From positions 62,001 through 126,000 of the forward strand of contig CALVMD010000002.1 in the NCBI GenBank assembly GCA_944342025.1: DNA of 64,000 bases. The letters are read 5' to 3'. Positions 23,252 through 31,553 of the stretch are shown piece after piece (positions within the stretch are counted from its first letter, which is position 1; every line of letters starts with the position of its first letter). The stretch is from an uncultured Clostridia bacterium. Its GTDB lineage: Bacteria; Bacillota; Clostridia; Christensenellales; Borkfalkiaceae. The notes under the pieces are model-generated. The model searched no databases. It had not been told where the DNA came from and saw only the letters and a list, made by a program, of their open reading frames with translations. The translations under genes and the position numbers were made by a program.

Positions 23252-24913
23252 ATGCCTCAGGACGCATTCACGCTCCGCCATATCGCAAAAGAACTGGACG
23301 CCATGCTTGCGGGCGGAAAAGTAAACAAGATCATTCAGCCTTCCCGCGACGAGGTAGATCTCATCCTCTACGCGGGCGGCAGGACGCATAAACTCATCCT
23401 GAATACGAACGCGTCGTTCGCGCGCGCATGCGTCTCCGCGGCGCCGCGCACCGCGCCCGACGTGGCGCCCAACTTCTGCATGCTGCTCAGAAAGCACCTG
23501 ACGGGGGCGGCGCTCCTTTGCGTGCGCCAGATCGGGTTCGAGCGCATCCTCGCCTTCGAATTCGACTGCGCGGGAGAATTTTCCCGCGCGCGCCGCGTGC
23601 TCTATGCGGAGATCATGGGCAAATATTCAAACCTCGTCCTGACCGAACAGGGCGTGGTGACGGGCGCGTTGAAAATCTCTTCTTTGCAGGAAAACTTCAA
23701 GCGCGTGCTCTTTCCCGGCGTGCCGTACGCCTTCCCCGACCCGCAGGACAAAACGGATCCGACGGACGAAGGGGCGCTTTCCGCATGCCTTGCCGCCCGC
23801 ACGGGAGATCTTGCCGATTTTCTGTTTGCGCACGTGTCGGGGCTGGCGTATTCCACCTGCCGCCTTATCGCCGAGGGCGCCGCGGGCGTGCCCCGCGACA
23901 GGCTCGCCACATTCGTGCACGACTATATCTTTTCGGACGAAAAGCGCCCCGCCGTCGAGCGCACAGACGGCGAGGCGAAGGATTTTCACGCCCGCTTTGC
24001 GGGCGAACCTTACGGCAGCGTGAACGCCGCCGAAGACGCCTATTACACCGAGCGCGAGGCGAAAAAGGCGTTTTCGGAAAAAAAGAGAAAGCTGGAAAGC
24101 ATCCTTGCCGCGCGCCGCAAAAAGGAGGAGAAGAAACTCGGCATCCTGCTCGAGAGGGAGCGCGACTGCGGCGACATGGAAAAAAACCGCATCTTCGGCG
24201 AGCTGATCACGGCGAACATGTACGCCGTCCGCAAGGGGGCAGATTTCTGCGAGGCGGTAAATTATTACGACGAAGAGGCGAAGACGGTGAAGATCCCGCT
24301 GGACAGGGCGCTCACCCCCTCGCAGAACGCGCAGAAATACTTCAAAAAATACAACAAACAAAAGAGGACGCTCGCCGCGGCAGAGCCGCAGCGGCGGGAA
24401 GCGGAGAGCGACCTCGATTATACGATGAGCGCTCTCTCTTCCCTTTCAAAGGCGGAAAACATGCTCGACCTTGCCGAGATCGAGGAAGAGCTGAAACTGT
24501 GCGGCCTTCTTCCGCCCGACCCGAAAAAGAAAAAAGCGGCGCCCGCCGTCCCCTTCCGCGCCTTCCGCATCGGGGATTTCAGCGTGTTCGCGGGGCGGAA
24601 CAACGTGCAGAACGACAGGCTCCTGCGCGAGAGCGCGCCGACGGACATTTGGCTGCACACGCAGAAATATCACAGCTCGCACGTCATCATCCGAACCGAG
24701 GGCAGAAAGGCGCCCGAAGAGGTGTTGCTCGCCGCAGCCGAGATCTGCGCGTATTTTTCGGACGCGAAAGCGGGCGACAAGATCCCCGTCGACCACTGCG
24801 AGCGGCGGTTCGTCAAAAAACCGCCCAAAGCGAAGGCGGGCGCGGTCATTTACACCGATTTCCGCACCGTACTCGTCACCCCGTCGCGCCACGGCGAAGA
24901 GGAAGTTCTGTAA
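23252..24913 (+). CDS. rqcH: Ribosome quality-control factor RqcH (NFACT family)
   Basis: A 553-residue Rqc2/NEMF homologue, formerly annotated as fibronectin-binding protein A. It binds stalled 50S-peptidyl-tRNA complexes and recruits alanyl-tRNA for C-terminal Ala tailing. The NFACT-N domain starts MPQDAFTLRHIAKEL; the residues at positions 97-98 are Glu-Arg (IGFERIL), where Bacillus RqcH has an essential Asp-Arg pair (from memory). A coiled-coil middle region (KKAFSEKKRKLESIL onward) and the C-terminal NFACT-R domain (DIWLHTQKYHSSHVIIR) complete it. A clean AAGGAG site precedes the ATG. RqcP is encoded at 12159. Confidence 0.94.
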   Translation: MPQDAFTLRHIAKELDAMLAGGKVNKIIQPSRDEVDLILYAGGRTHKLILNTNASFARACVSAAPRTAPDVAPNFCMLLRKHLTGAALLCVRQIGFERILAFEFDCAGEFSRARRVLYAEIMGKYSNLVLTEQGVVTGALKISSLQENFKRVLFPGVPYAFPDPQDKTDPTDEGALSACLAARTGDLADFLFAHVSGLAYSTCRLIAEGAAGVPRDRLATFVHDYIFSDEKRPAVERTDGEAKDFHARFAGEPYGSVNAAEDAYYTEREAKKAFSEKKRKLESILAARRKKEEKKLGILLERERDCGDMEKNRIFGELITANMYAVRKGADFCEAVNYYDEEAKTVKIPLDRALTPSQNAQKYFKKYNKQKRTLAAAEPQRREAESDLDYTMSALSSLSKAENMLDLAEIEEELKLCGLLPPDPKKKKAAPAVPFRAFRIGDFSVFAGRNNVQNDRLLRESAPTDIWLHTQKYHSSHVIIRTEGRKAPEEVLLAAAEICAYFSDAKAGDKIPVDHCERRFVKKPPKAKAGAVIYTDFRTVLVTPSRHGEEEVL

Positions 24914-24927
24914 AAATCGGAAAAGGG

Positions 24928-24956
24928 GTTGCGGCGCACCCCGTTCTGTGATATAC
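24928..24956 (+). promoter_or_regulatory. Promoter placed for a leaderless transcript
   Basis: TTGCGG (24928-24933), 17-bp spacer, TATACT (24951-24956). The expected start, about 7 nt past the -10 box, coincides with the ATG at 24964. Confidence 0.55.
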
Positions 24957-24963
24957 TCATGGC

Positions 24964-25506
24964 ATGGAAGGAAAGAAAAAGACAGACCTGAAAACGATCC
25001 CCAACGTGGGCAAAGCGACCGAACGCGACCTTGCGGCGATGGGATATTCCTGCGCGGAAGACCTGAAAGGCAAACGGGCGGAAGAACTGTACGCCGAAGA
25101 GTGCGCCTTGCGCGGGGAAACGCTGGACAGGTGCCAGCTTTATCTGCTCCGCGCCGTCGAATACTTCGTCAACGCGGAAAATCCCGACCGCAAAAAATGC
25201 AAATGGTGGCTTTGGAAGGACGAATACGCCCTGCCCGCCCCCTGCGGCGCGGTGTGCGCGGAGTGCGGAAGATTTCCCGAACAGTGCGGCGGGTGCCGCA
25301 CGATACGCGGGCGCGTCTATTGGCTGGAATTTACGGGCGGCACGCAGTGCCCCGTGTATGAATGCTGTGCGGAGCAAAAGCGCCTCCGCGACTGCGGCGG
25401 ATGCGAAAACCTGCCCTGCAGCCGGTTTACGAAAGATCCGACCCTTTCCGACGAGCAGAACGAGGAAAACCTGAAAAAAATGATCGGCAGACTGAAAAAA
25501 CGCTGA
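24964..25506 (+). CDS. HhH (Cdd1-like) and DUF3795 fusion protein
   Basis: A 180-residue protein of two parts. Residues 1-88 form a helix-hairpin-helix domain of the 'pathogenicity locus' Cdd1 type: IPNVGKATERDLAAMGY, a DRCQLYLLRAVEYF helix and the KWWLWKDEY signature. Residues about 94-165 are Cys-rich and match the DUF3795 pattern (CGAVCAECGRFPEQCGGC ... CPVYECC ... CGGCENLPC), which suggests metal or Fe-S binding. The function is unknown; DNA binding through the HhH is plausible. No Shine-Dalgarno site is seen, and the promoter suggests a leaderless mRNA. Confidence 0.8.
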   Translation: MEGKKKTDLKTIPNVGKATERDLAAMGYSCAEDLKGKRAEELYAEECALRGETLDRCQLYLLRAVEYFVNAENPDRKKCKWWLWKDEYALPAPCGAVCAECGRFPEQCGGCRTIRGRVYWLEFTGGTQCPVYECCAEQKRLRDCGGCENLPCSRFTKDPTLSDEQNEENLKKMIGRLKKR

Positions 25507-25511
25507 ATCAC

Positions 25512-25554
25512 AAACGGCGCGGGCGCCCGAAAATTTCGGGCGCCCGCGCCGTTT
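25512..25554. terminator. Perfect palindromic terminator between convergent genes
   Basis: A near-perfect inverted repeat with arms of about 20 bp centred at 25533, AAACGGCGCGGGC on one side and its complement on the other. It separates the HhH/DUF3795 gene from the convergent nitroreductase gene. Confidence 0.85.
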
Positions 25555-25629
25555 ACTTTATGCCGCGATCGCTTGCGCGGTTCTTTCTGCCCCGCGCCGC
25601 GACGCTTTTGCGCCTTTGAAAGCGAAGCG

Positions 25630-26301
25630 CTATTCGAACATGAAATTTTCCTGCCTCGCGCCGAGCGTGAAATGATACTTTACGATCCCGAGATCGATAT
25701 CGCCGTAAAATCCGCCGCGGCGCTCTGCGCGCACTCTGTTTTCGCCCGTCAGTGTAAAGAAAAATTTCTGCTGATTGACCGCCGTCGGTGCGCGAAGGGC
25801 GAATTCGACGCCCCTTTTGAACCAATCGGGCGCGTTTTCGGGCGAGGCGACGTCGGCATACGCCTTGCTCCTGCGCTCGGCACCCTGCGTCTTGCCGTAC
25901 CCCACCGCGATCACGCAGACCAGTTTTTCGCCTTTTTCGAGGGCCGCAGCCTTTTTCGCCGCACCCTTGCCGAACGACAGGGCCGCCCAGCACGTATTCA
26001 GCCCGAGCGTCTGCGACCGCAAAACGAGCCGTTCTCCGAAATATCCCGCCCGCTCGTTCAGGTCGTTTCCCTTTTCGCCCGCGATCACGAAATAATTGCG
26101 GACGCCCGAAAATTTGCCGTATCTTGCGAGAAAACTGCGGAACGCATCCGCCTCGTCTCTGATAAGGCGTATGTTCAATTTCCCTTCCCGGTTACAGAGG
26201 GCTATCTCGTCTTCCAGTGCCCGAGCGATCTCTTCGGGCAGCGCTTTTTCCTCATACGCGCGCACGGAATGCCGCGCAAAAACCGCTTCTTCTAAAGTCA
26301 T
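25630..26301 (-). CDS. Nitroreductase-family protein
   Basis: A 223-residue flavoenzyme of the NADH-oxidase/nitroreductase fold that binds FMN. Typical segments are the N-terminal RHSVRAYEEKALP, the middle LGLNTCWAALSFGKG and the late RAPTAVNQQKFFF, here placed toward the C-terminus as in the TM1586-like branch. The ATG at 26299-26301 follows AAGGAG at good spacing; an upstream ATG in frame lacks one. The substrate is unknown. It stands alone between terminators. Confidence 0.88.
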   Translation of the reverse strand: MTLEEAVFARHSVRAYEEKALPEEIARALEDEIALCNREGKLNIRLIRDEADAFRSFLARYGKFSGVRNYFVIAGEKGNDLNERAGYFGERLVLRSQTLGLNTCWAALSFGKGAAKKAAALEKGEKLVCVIAVGYGKTQGAERRSKAYADVASPENAPDWFKRGVEFALRAPTAVNQQKFFFTLTGENRVRAERRGGFYGDIDLGIVKYHFTLGARQENFMFE

Positions 26302-26437
26302 GGTTTCTCCTTTTTGCAAAGCCCGGAAAATCGTTTTCTGTCCGGCTGCGGCGTTTTCGATAAAACGGAACAACACAGATCACTCTTCCGCGTCAAAATG
26401 TCGAAATGCGATCGCCTGTCCAATAAAAAAACACAGC

Positions 26438-26456
26438 CCCGCCGCAATGCGGCGGG
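26438..26456 (-). terminator. Intrinsic terminator after the small membrane protein
   Basis: CCCGCCGC and GCGGCGGG form an 8-bp stem with an AAT loop; on the minus strand it is followed by a GCTGTG spacer and TTTTTTT. Confidence 0.85.
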
Positions 26457-26473
26457 ACCGTTCCGATACAAAT

Positions 26474-26782
26474 TTACTTCGTAGGGATAAGTCCGATCAG
26501 ATTTTCGTACGTTCCCGGGAAGAAAAGGAAGATGACGATGACCGCAAGCAGTGCCAGGAAAATAATCTGGAACACGAAATTGCGTTTGGACATCGCCTCC
26601 AACCCCACGACCGCCATCAAGGCGAGCGAGCCGTAGTTCTGGACATACGAAAACACTTTCAGCACCGTATCGGGAAGAAAATCAAAGGTTGCATTGATGT
26701 AGAGAAGCGCAAACACGATGACCATGACGACCGCGAGGATCTCGCCGATGATGTCGAACACTTTTTCCAAACTCTTGAACAT
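26474..26782 (-). CDS. Small three-helix membrane protein, unknown
   Basis: A 102-residue protein with about three hydrophobic helices: IGEILAVVMVIVFALLYI, a central NYGSLALMAVVGLEAM and FQIIFLALLAVIVIFLFF. No recognised family. The ATG has an AAGGAGG site 6 nt upstream, its own promoter with TTGACA and its own terminator, so it is a real, independently expressed gene. It has no enzymatic motifs. Confidence 0.85.
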   Translation of the reverse strand: MFKSLEKVFDIIGEILAVVMVIVFALLYINATFDFLPDTVLKVFSYVQNYGSLALMAVVGLEAMSKRNFVFQIIFLALLAVIVIFLFFPGTYENLIGLIPTK

Positions 26783-26830
26783 TTTATACCTCCTTGGCCG
26801 AGCGGAGAAAACTTCCGCCCTTCTGCCTGT

Positions 26831-26859
26831 ATTTTACCTCATTTTGTCGTATTTGTCAA
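26831..26859 (-). promoter_or_regulatory. Promoter of the small membrane protein gene
   Basis: Minus-strand TTGACA (26854-26859), 17-bp spacer, TAAAAT (26831-26836). Confidence 0.75.
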
Positions 26860-26954
26860 CAATCGGTGCAAAAAAGCGCTTCCGCAAAACATATGTGCCG
26901 AAAAGCGGGCGTGCGCGCTTTTCGGCCCGCACGAAGGAAAACGCACTCTTTGCG

Positions 26955-26976
26955 CCGCCGCACATATGTGCGGCGG
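26955..26976. repeat. 22-bp palindrome CCGCCGCACATATGTGCGGCGG
   Basis: A perfect palindrome centred on CATATG, placed directly after the stop of the HAD-IIA gene. Related CATATG-centred GC palindromes occur at 31124-31141 and 33647-33658, and a shorter one at the end of the next upstream gene. Confidence 0.7.
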
Positions 26977-26977
26977 G

Positions 26978-27790
26978 TCATAAAAAGACCGTCAGGCTGT
27001 TGAGACTGTCGGCGACTGCTCCCGCACGGTCGGGCGTGCGCTCCGCCGTCTCTGCGTCCGTCTCGCCGCTCAGGACGAGTACGCTCGCAAACTCGTTGTT
27101 GTTCGCAAAGCGGATGTCGGTGTGCGGCCTGTCGCCGACCATGCAGATCTCTTTTGCCGCAACGCCCAGGCGGCGGGCGATGCGTTCCCCCATCACTTTA
27201 TACGGCTTTCCGCAGATCACGTCGGGATATTTCCCCGAAGAACAGTGCAAAAGTTCGATAAACGAGCCTACGTCGGGCGGAAAAACGTCCTTTGCGGGGC
27301 AGACCGCGTCGGGATGGGTGGCGATATACGGCCTGCCTTTCACGATCATGCGGTTCAGCTTTACAAGCTTTTCGAAAGTGAGGGTCGTATCGTACGCGAG
27401 AACGCCCACGTCGGCGTCCTCTTCCGCAAGCGCGATGCCCGCATCCGAAAATTCGCCTTTCAGCGCGTCTGTACCGACAAGATACACACGTTTCCCGGGA
27501 TAAAACTCTTTCAGGTACTCCGCCGTCGCGATGCCGGAAGTATAGACGAGATCCTCCTCCGACCATATTCCCAGCCGCGCGAGCTTTTTTTGGTACTCCG
27601 CCGCCGTTTTCGAAGAATTGTTGGTGCAGTAGACCAACCTCTTCCCCGCGCGGCGCAACGCCGAAAGGGTATTTTTCATATCGCCGATCAGTTCGTCCTC
27701 GATGTAAACGGTGCCGTCCATATCCAATAAAAAGACGCGCGTATTGCGGACGATTTCGGCAAGTTTTGCCCTGTTTTCATCTGCATTCAT
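26978..27790 (-). CDS. HAD-IIA family phosphatase (NagD-like)
   Basis: A 270-residue HAD hydrolase with the C2A cap. Motif I is FLLDMDGTVYIEDELI, motif II YCTNNSSKT, motif III GKPYKVMG and motif IV MVGDRPHTDIRFANN. Relatives dephosphorylate UMP, glycerol-1-phosphate or 4-nitrophenyl phosphate. The ATG at 27788-27790 is preceded by GCGGAG; longer in-frame starts overlap the upstream gene. It is the last gene of a hisC-unknown-HAD run, which suggests that its substrate is a product of that pathway. Confidence 0.88.
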   Translation of the reverse strand: MNADENRAKLAEIVRNTRVFLLDMDGTVYIEDELIGDMKNTLSALRRAGKRLVYCTNNSSKTAAEYQKKLARLGIWSEEDLVYTSGIATAEYLKEFYPGKRVYLVGTDALKGEFSDAGIALAEEDADVGVLAYDTTLTFEKLVKLNRMIVKGRPYIATHPDAVCPAKDVFPPDVGSFIELLHCSSGKYPDVICGKPYKVMGERIARRLGVAAKEICMVGDRPHTDIRFANNNEFASVLVLSGETDAETAERTPDRAGAVADSLNSLTVFL

Positions 27791-27846
27791 ATGTTTTTCT
27801 CCGCATATTCCGCGCGTTTTTCGCGCGGAGCGTTCTCTCTTTTGTC

Positions 27847-28950
27847 CTATGCACCGCCGCACATATGCGGCAGCAGCCCGAAGTCCCTCGCAAGGGCCGC
27901 GGCAGACAGCAGGGGCGACAGTTCGCAGCTCACCGAATAACACGCCGCGAGCGCCCCTTCGGGAACCTGCGCCGCCTTTCCTCCGTCGGCATAAAATTTT
28001 TCCGCGATCCTGTGCGCATAACCGAGCAGAAGTTCCGCAGAAACACAGAAATGTTCACGGCTTTCCGCAAACAGCCGCGCCCGTGCGCTCAGCTCTGCCG
28101 CGGTCGGCACGCGGATGTTTTGAAAAACTTCTTTGCCGCCGAATTTTTGCGCCGTCTCGGCTCGCGACGCATAATCGGGCACGAAATATTCGCGCGGCTG
28201 ACCGCCCCTGAACAGATCCCGCACGCGTTCCGCCGCGTAGACGAGCGCGCGGAGGGCGCTCCCCTGCACCCGTGCACCCAACGCGCTGGCAAACGCCGCG
28301 CTCGGACAGGCGGGGGCGAGCCGCTCGCCAAGCGCCCGGAATGCCGCGGCGGCAAACACCTGCCGCGCATCCCCCTCGGCATACTTTTCGGCAAGGCGCA
28401 GTTCGGCATACCCCGCCTCTTTCCGCTCCCCCGAAAATACGGCGTCTATGTCTATATCCTCCGCCATCGCGGCGGACATCGCCGCCCATGCCCTGTTTTC
28501 CGCAGCCCTGTCCGCAGCGAAAGACTCGTCGAACAGCACCGCGGCGGGCGGATCGGACGGATACCCCTCGGCACAAGGCTCGAAAATCCCGCGCGCGCCC
28601 CGTTCCGCGGGCACGGCGATACAGTACGCGCCGCGGAGGGTGCAAAAAAAGCGGGCGGCGGCGATGCTCCTCGCCCCGACCGCCACGGCGGCGCGCACGT
28701 CGTCGGGCAGAGAAAACAGCCCCGCCGCGCGTTCGCCCTTTCCGTACAGCACGAAAAAGAGCCGGAAGGGCGAAAGAGCGGCACGAAAATGCGACACCTT
28801 CTCCGAATATTCTTCATCCGCAATGAAAAGCACTTTACCCTCGGGAACAAACGCTTTCACGCGGGCAGCGATCCCTGCGACGCTCCCGAAATACAATTGC
28901 GTATGGTATCCGCACCGCCGCACGGCGGCGGACAATTCATCTTCGCACAT
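27847..28950 (-). CDS. Unknown protein, possibly degenerate glycerol-1-phosphate dehydrogenase-like
   Basis: A 367-residue, Ala-rich protein not clearly assignable. The N-terminal half has Rossmann-like strands (GKVLFIADEEYSEKV) and a segment VRAAVAVGARSIAAARFF followed by AYCIAVPAE, which resembles the 'AVGgGs-iaD-aKy-a' and 'PTapS' region of the iron-dependent alcohol dehydrogenase / sn-glycerol-1-phosphate dehydrogenase fold. The metal-binding Asp and His motifs are not visible, so activity is doubtful. Sitting between hisC and a HAD-IIA phosphatase fits a polyol-phosphate role. Other folds cannot be excluded. Confidence 0.6.
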   Translation of the reverse strand: MCEDELSAAVRRCGYHTQLYFGSVAGIAARVKAFVPEGKVLFIADEEYSEKVSHFRAALSPFRLFFVLYGKGERAAGLFSLPDDVRAAVAVGARSIAAARFFCTLRGAYCIAVPAERGARGIFEPCAEGYPSDPPAAVLFDESFAADRAAENRAWAAMSAAMAEDIDIDAVFSGERKEAGYAELRLAEKYAEGDARQVFAAAAFRALGERLAPACPSAAFASALGARVQGSALRALVYAAERVRDLFRGGQPREYFVPDYASRAETAQKFGGKEVFQNIRVPTAAELSARARLFAESREHFCVSAELLLGYAHRIAEKFYADGGKAAQVPEGALAACYSVSCELSPLLSAAALARDFGLLPHMCGGA

Positions 28951-28996
28951 AAAAAGCTCCTCAACGTCATCGTCCTCTTATGTGCAAAGTATCCGG

Positions 28997-30058
28997 CTAG
29001 CGCAGCAGGTCGTCTGCGGCGGCCAGGAGCGCGTTGTTCTCTTCGAATGACCCGATCGTGATACGGCAGAAATCAGAGATCCGCTCCCCCTTAAAATGCC
29101 GAACGAGCACGCCGCGGTCGCGCAAACGCGCGTAAACCTCCCCGCCGGACAGAGCCTCGTGCTTTGCGAACACGAAGTTCGCACTGCTCGGCAACATCGT
29201 AAATCCGCGCGCGGCGAGTTCCCTTCCGACCCGTTCCCGTTCGGAAACGATGCGCGCGGTGCATTTCCCGTAATACTTACTGTCTGCAATCGCCGCCGCG
29301 CAGACCGCCTGGCAAACGCTGTCTACGGGATAAGAATTGAAACAGTCTCGGCAGCGTTCCAGCCCCGCGATGAGCGAAGGATCCGCGACGGCATACCCGC
29401 AGCGCATGCCCGCCAGCGAGTAGCTTTTGGAAAACGTCTTTACGACGACGAGATTTTTATATTTTTTTATGAGCTGTACGGCGCTCTGACCGTAAAACGC
29501 CATATACGCCTCGTCCAAAATGACGATGCGGTCGTTTTCCGCGACGAATTTTTCGATCTCCGCGAGAGGGATGCCGATGCCCGTCGGGGCGTTCGGATTG
29601 GCGACGATCACGCCCTGCGCAGGCGCCGCCGTCAGCGCGGCAAGATCGAGCGTAAAATCCTCCCTCAGAGGCACGATGCGGGCGGGGACTTTGAAAAAAG
29701 AGGCAAAAACGGGATAAAACGAATAGGTGACGTCTGCAAACGCCGCGCCCTTGCCTCCCTCGTCGAAAAACGCGGGAAAGCAGAGCGCCAGAATCTCGTC
29801 GCTCCCGTTGCCGCAGAAGATACAGTCGCTTGTCACCCCTTCCGCCGCCGCGATCGCGTCTTTCAGCCCGCGCATTTGGAGGGGCGGATACAGTTTGAGG
29901 GAAGAAAAATCAAAGCCGCGATACGCTTCCAGCGCTTTCGGGCTGGGCGGGTAAGGGTTCTCGTTGGTGTTGAGCTTGACGTATTTTTTGTCGGAAGGCT
30001 GTTCGCCCGCCGTATAGGGCGAAATTTCCCGCGCGGTTTTGCTCAAAAAATTTTTCAT
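28997..30058 (-). CDS. hisC: Histidinol-phosphate aminotransferase family protein
   Basis: A 353-residue class I/II PLP enzyme. It shows the HisC-like start (KLNTNENPYPPSP), GNGSDEIL, NPNAPTG, the DEAYMAF strand and the PLP lysine Lys211 in TFSKSYSLAGMR, with the final arginine in FCRITIG. No other his gene is near; its neighbours are an unknown dehydrogenase-like gene and a HAD phosphatase, so the natural substrate may be another amino-phosphate rather than histidinol phosphate. AAGGGGAT precedes the ATG and a good promoter with an inverted repeat controls the run. Confidence 0.85.
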   Translation of the reverse strand: MKNFLSKTAREISPYTAGEQPSDKKYVKLNTNENPYPPSPKALEAYRGFDFSSLKLYPPLQMRGLKDAIAAAEGVTSDCIFCGNGSDEILALCFPAFFDEGGKGAAFADVTYSFYPVFASFFKVPARIVPLREDFTLDLAALTAAPAQGVIVANPNAPTGIGIPLAEIEKFVAENDRIVILDEAYMAFYGQSAVQLIKKYKNLVVVKTFSKSYSLAGMRCGYAVADPSLIAGLERCRDCFNSYPVDSVCQAVCAAAIADSKYYGKCTARIVSERERVGRELAARGFTMLPSSANFVFAKHEALSGGEVYARLRDRGVLVRHFKGERISDFCRITIGSFEENNALLAAADDLLR

Positions 30059-30074
30059 AAGTATATCCCCTTCG

Positions 30075-30114
30075 ATGATACGTTTATCATACCTTTTTTA
30101 TGGCAAAAAGTCAA
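30075..30114 (-). promoter_or_regulatory. Promoter of the hisC operon with inverted repeat
   Basis: Minus-strand TTGACT (30109-30114), 17-bp spacer, TATGAT (30086-30091). ATGATA (30075-30080) and TATCAT (30085-30090) form an inverted repeat over the -10 box and start point, a possible operator. Confidence 0.7.
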
Positions 30115-30142
30115 GCGGCGGGGCGTTTTTGTGCCCCGCCGC
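30115..30142 (-). terminator. GC hairpin adjoining the hisC promoter
   Basis: GCGGCGGGGC and GCCCCGCCGC pair over 10 bp; the minus strand continues TTGACTTTTT, which doubles as the hisC -35 box. It may end read-through from the PHP gene. Confidence 0.45.
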
Positions 30143-30180
30143 CCTCAATCCGGCAAAATATCTCTTTTCCCGACAAAAAA

Positions 30181-30198
30181 GGCGGGCTCGCGCCCGCC
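30181..30198 (-). terminator. Terminator of the hydrogenase/PHP cluster
   Basis: GGCGGGC and GCCCGCC around a TCGC loop, followed by six T on the minus strand. It lies about 210 bp past the PHP gene stop; the interval 30199-30409 shows no gene. Confidence 0.8.
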
Positions 30199-30409
30199 CT
30201 GTATATTCATAACCCTGCGCGGAATTTTCCTCCCCGCCGCAGGTCGGCCCGCCGTCCGCGGGTATAAGAAAGCGCTTTTCTTTTCCCCTGACCGCTTTCT
30301 TCCTCTCTATTATACGGAAAAGTTGCAATAAAATGACACCGTTTTTGTAATAAATATGTAAAAAATCTTCGAAAACGGCCGAAATTTTCTGTCGGAAAAA
30401 AGCCGTGCG

Positions 30410-31108
30410 TCACGCCTTGCCGCCGCCCGCCAATTTTTTCAGCGCTTCGAACACGCCGTGCGCCGAACAGGTCTCCGCCTCGATAAAATGTTCCGCTTCA
30501 GAAATGTCCCAAAGATAATGCGCGTCGGAATCGGTGATTTTGGGCAGGTTTACGCCCGCGTCCCCGGCACATTCTACGATGTCGAACCCCAGCCCGTAAT
30601 CGAAGGCGCCCAAAATGCCGACGATGCCGTTGGCCTGCTTATCGATGTGCGCGGGGACGGGAATGCCTCCGAAGCCCTTTACGAGCGCCGCGGCCTCGTC
30701 GACGGAAACGCCCGAACTTACGATGAGAAGGGTCTCTTCTTCCCCCGTCACCTCGTCGTTTTCGTTCATGATCAGCTGACGCCCGAACACTTCGGGCCTG
30801 TTTCTGATCTTCAACCGGGTATCCTGTATGTGATTTTCCAGCTTCTGCAGATCTTCGTACTTTTCGAACAAACAGAGAATATGGATGTCTTCGCAGGTGG
30901 TCAGTTCCATCGCGGGGAGAACGACAAGCCCGTTTTTTTTGCCCACAGCCATCGCCGCGGGACAGTTTTTGCCCGTATTGTGGTCGGAAAGGGCAATGGC
31001 GTTCAGTCCTTTGAGAAGGGCCATGTTGACGATATTGTTGGGCGTGCTGTCCTCGTCTCCGCACGGGCTGAGACAGGAATGGATATGAAAATCGTAAAAC
31101 AATTTCAT
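30410..31108 (-). CDS. PHP-domain phosphoesterase
   Basis: A 232-residue polymerase-and-histidinol-phosphatase fold protein. The metal motifs are visible: FHIHSCLSPCGD, ALSDHN, PAMELTT, the PAHIDK histidine and the late TDSDAHYLWD. This is the usual PHP ligand set, so a phosphatase or phosphodiesterase is expected. A GGGAGG site precedes the ATG at 31106-31108; a longer in-frame start runs through a palindrome and is unlikely. It closes a five-gene cluster of DRTGG, ATPase, [FeFe]-hydrogenase-like, DRTGG and PHP genes, an arrangement I know from other Clostridia without a settled function. Confidence 0.9.
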   Translation of the reverse strand: MKLFYDFHIHSCLSPCGDEDSTPNNIVNMALLKGLNAIALSDHNTGKNCPAAMAVGKKNGLVVLPAMELTTCEDIHILCLFEKYEDLQKLENHIQDTRLKIRNRPEVFGRQLIMNENDEVTGEEETLLIVSSGVSVDEAAALVKGFGGIPVPAHIDKQANGIVGILGAFDYGLGFDIVECAGDAGVNLPKITDSDAHYLWDISEAEHFIEAETCSAHGVFEALKKLAGGGKA

Positions 31109-31123
31109 GTTCAGCCTCCCGCG

Positions 31124-31141
31124 CCGCCGCATATGCGGCGG
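31124..31141. repeat. 18-bp palindrome CCGCCGCATATGCGGCGG
   Basis: A perfect CATATG-centred palindrome just upstream of the PHP ribosome-binding site, in the gap between the two co-directional genes. It is related to those at 26955 and 33647. Confidence 0.7.
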
Positions 31142-31223
31142 ACTTTTTCCGCGCGAAAAACAGTCATATCCGAACAAAAACGGTCAGATCATATCGTGCA
31201 CCGCCCGAACGGCAAAACGCCCC

Positions 31224-31553
31224 TCATATCCCGCAGACGGCGGCGACACGCTTTGTCTCTTCGAACACGTTCTGCTTAGCCCCGAGGATCCAGATCCCCT
31301 GCATCTCGGCGCGCGCTTTGAGCGGGCCGTCCGGCTCCACCCCTTCGCAGAGGATGATGCAGGCGCAGTCGATGAGAGTCGCGACCGCCGCGACGTTGAC
31401 GTTGTTCATGACCGTCAGCCACGCGCAGGAATCGGGCGCACGGGAGATGATGTTGCTCAAAAAATCGCCGCAGTAACCGCTCTCGATCTCGCGATCCTCT
31501 CCCTCGGTAAACACGGTATAACCCGCCGTTTCCGCAAGCCGTTTTACGTTCAT
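31224..31553 (-). CDS. DRTGG-domain protein (second copy)
   Basis: A 109-residue protein of the DRTGG type (MNVKRLAETAGYTVFTEGE; IESGYCGDFLSNII; AVATLIDCACIILCEG). DRTGG domains occur in CBS-containing regulators and phosphotransacetylases and may sense nucleotides. Its ATG overlaps the hydrogenase-like gene stop as ATGA, so translation is coupled. The longer in-frame start would run deep into the hydrogenase gene and was rejected. It is paralogous to the gene at 33273. Confidence 0.82.
   Translation of the reverse strand: MNVKRLAETAGYTVFTEGEDREIESGYCGDFLSNIISRAPDSCAWLTVMNNVNVAAVATLIDCACIILCEGVEPDGPLKARAEMQGIWILGAKQNVFEETKRVAAVCGI

Noticed and set aside
28272..28826. Plus-strand Arg/Pro/Ser-rich frames opposite the 27847 gene
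   Set aside because: GC-rich shadow frames without start sites; the minus-strand gene sits in a coherent operon.
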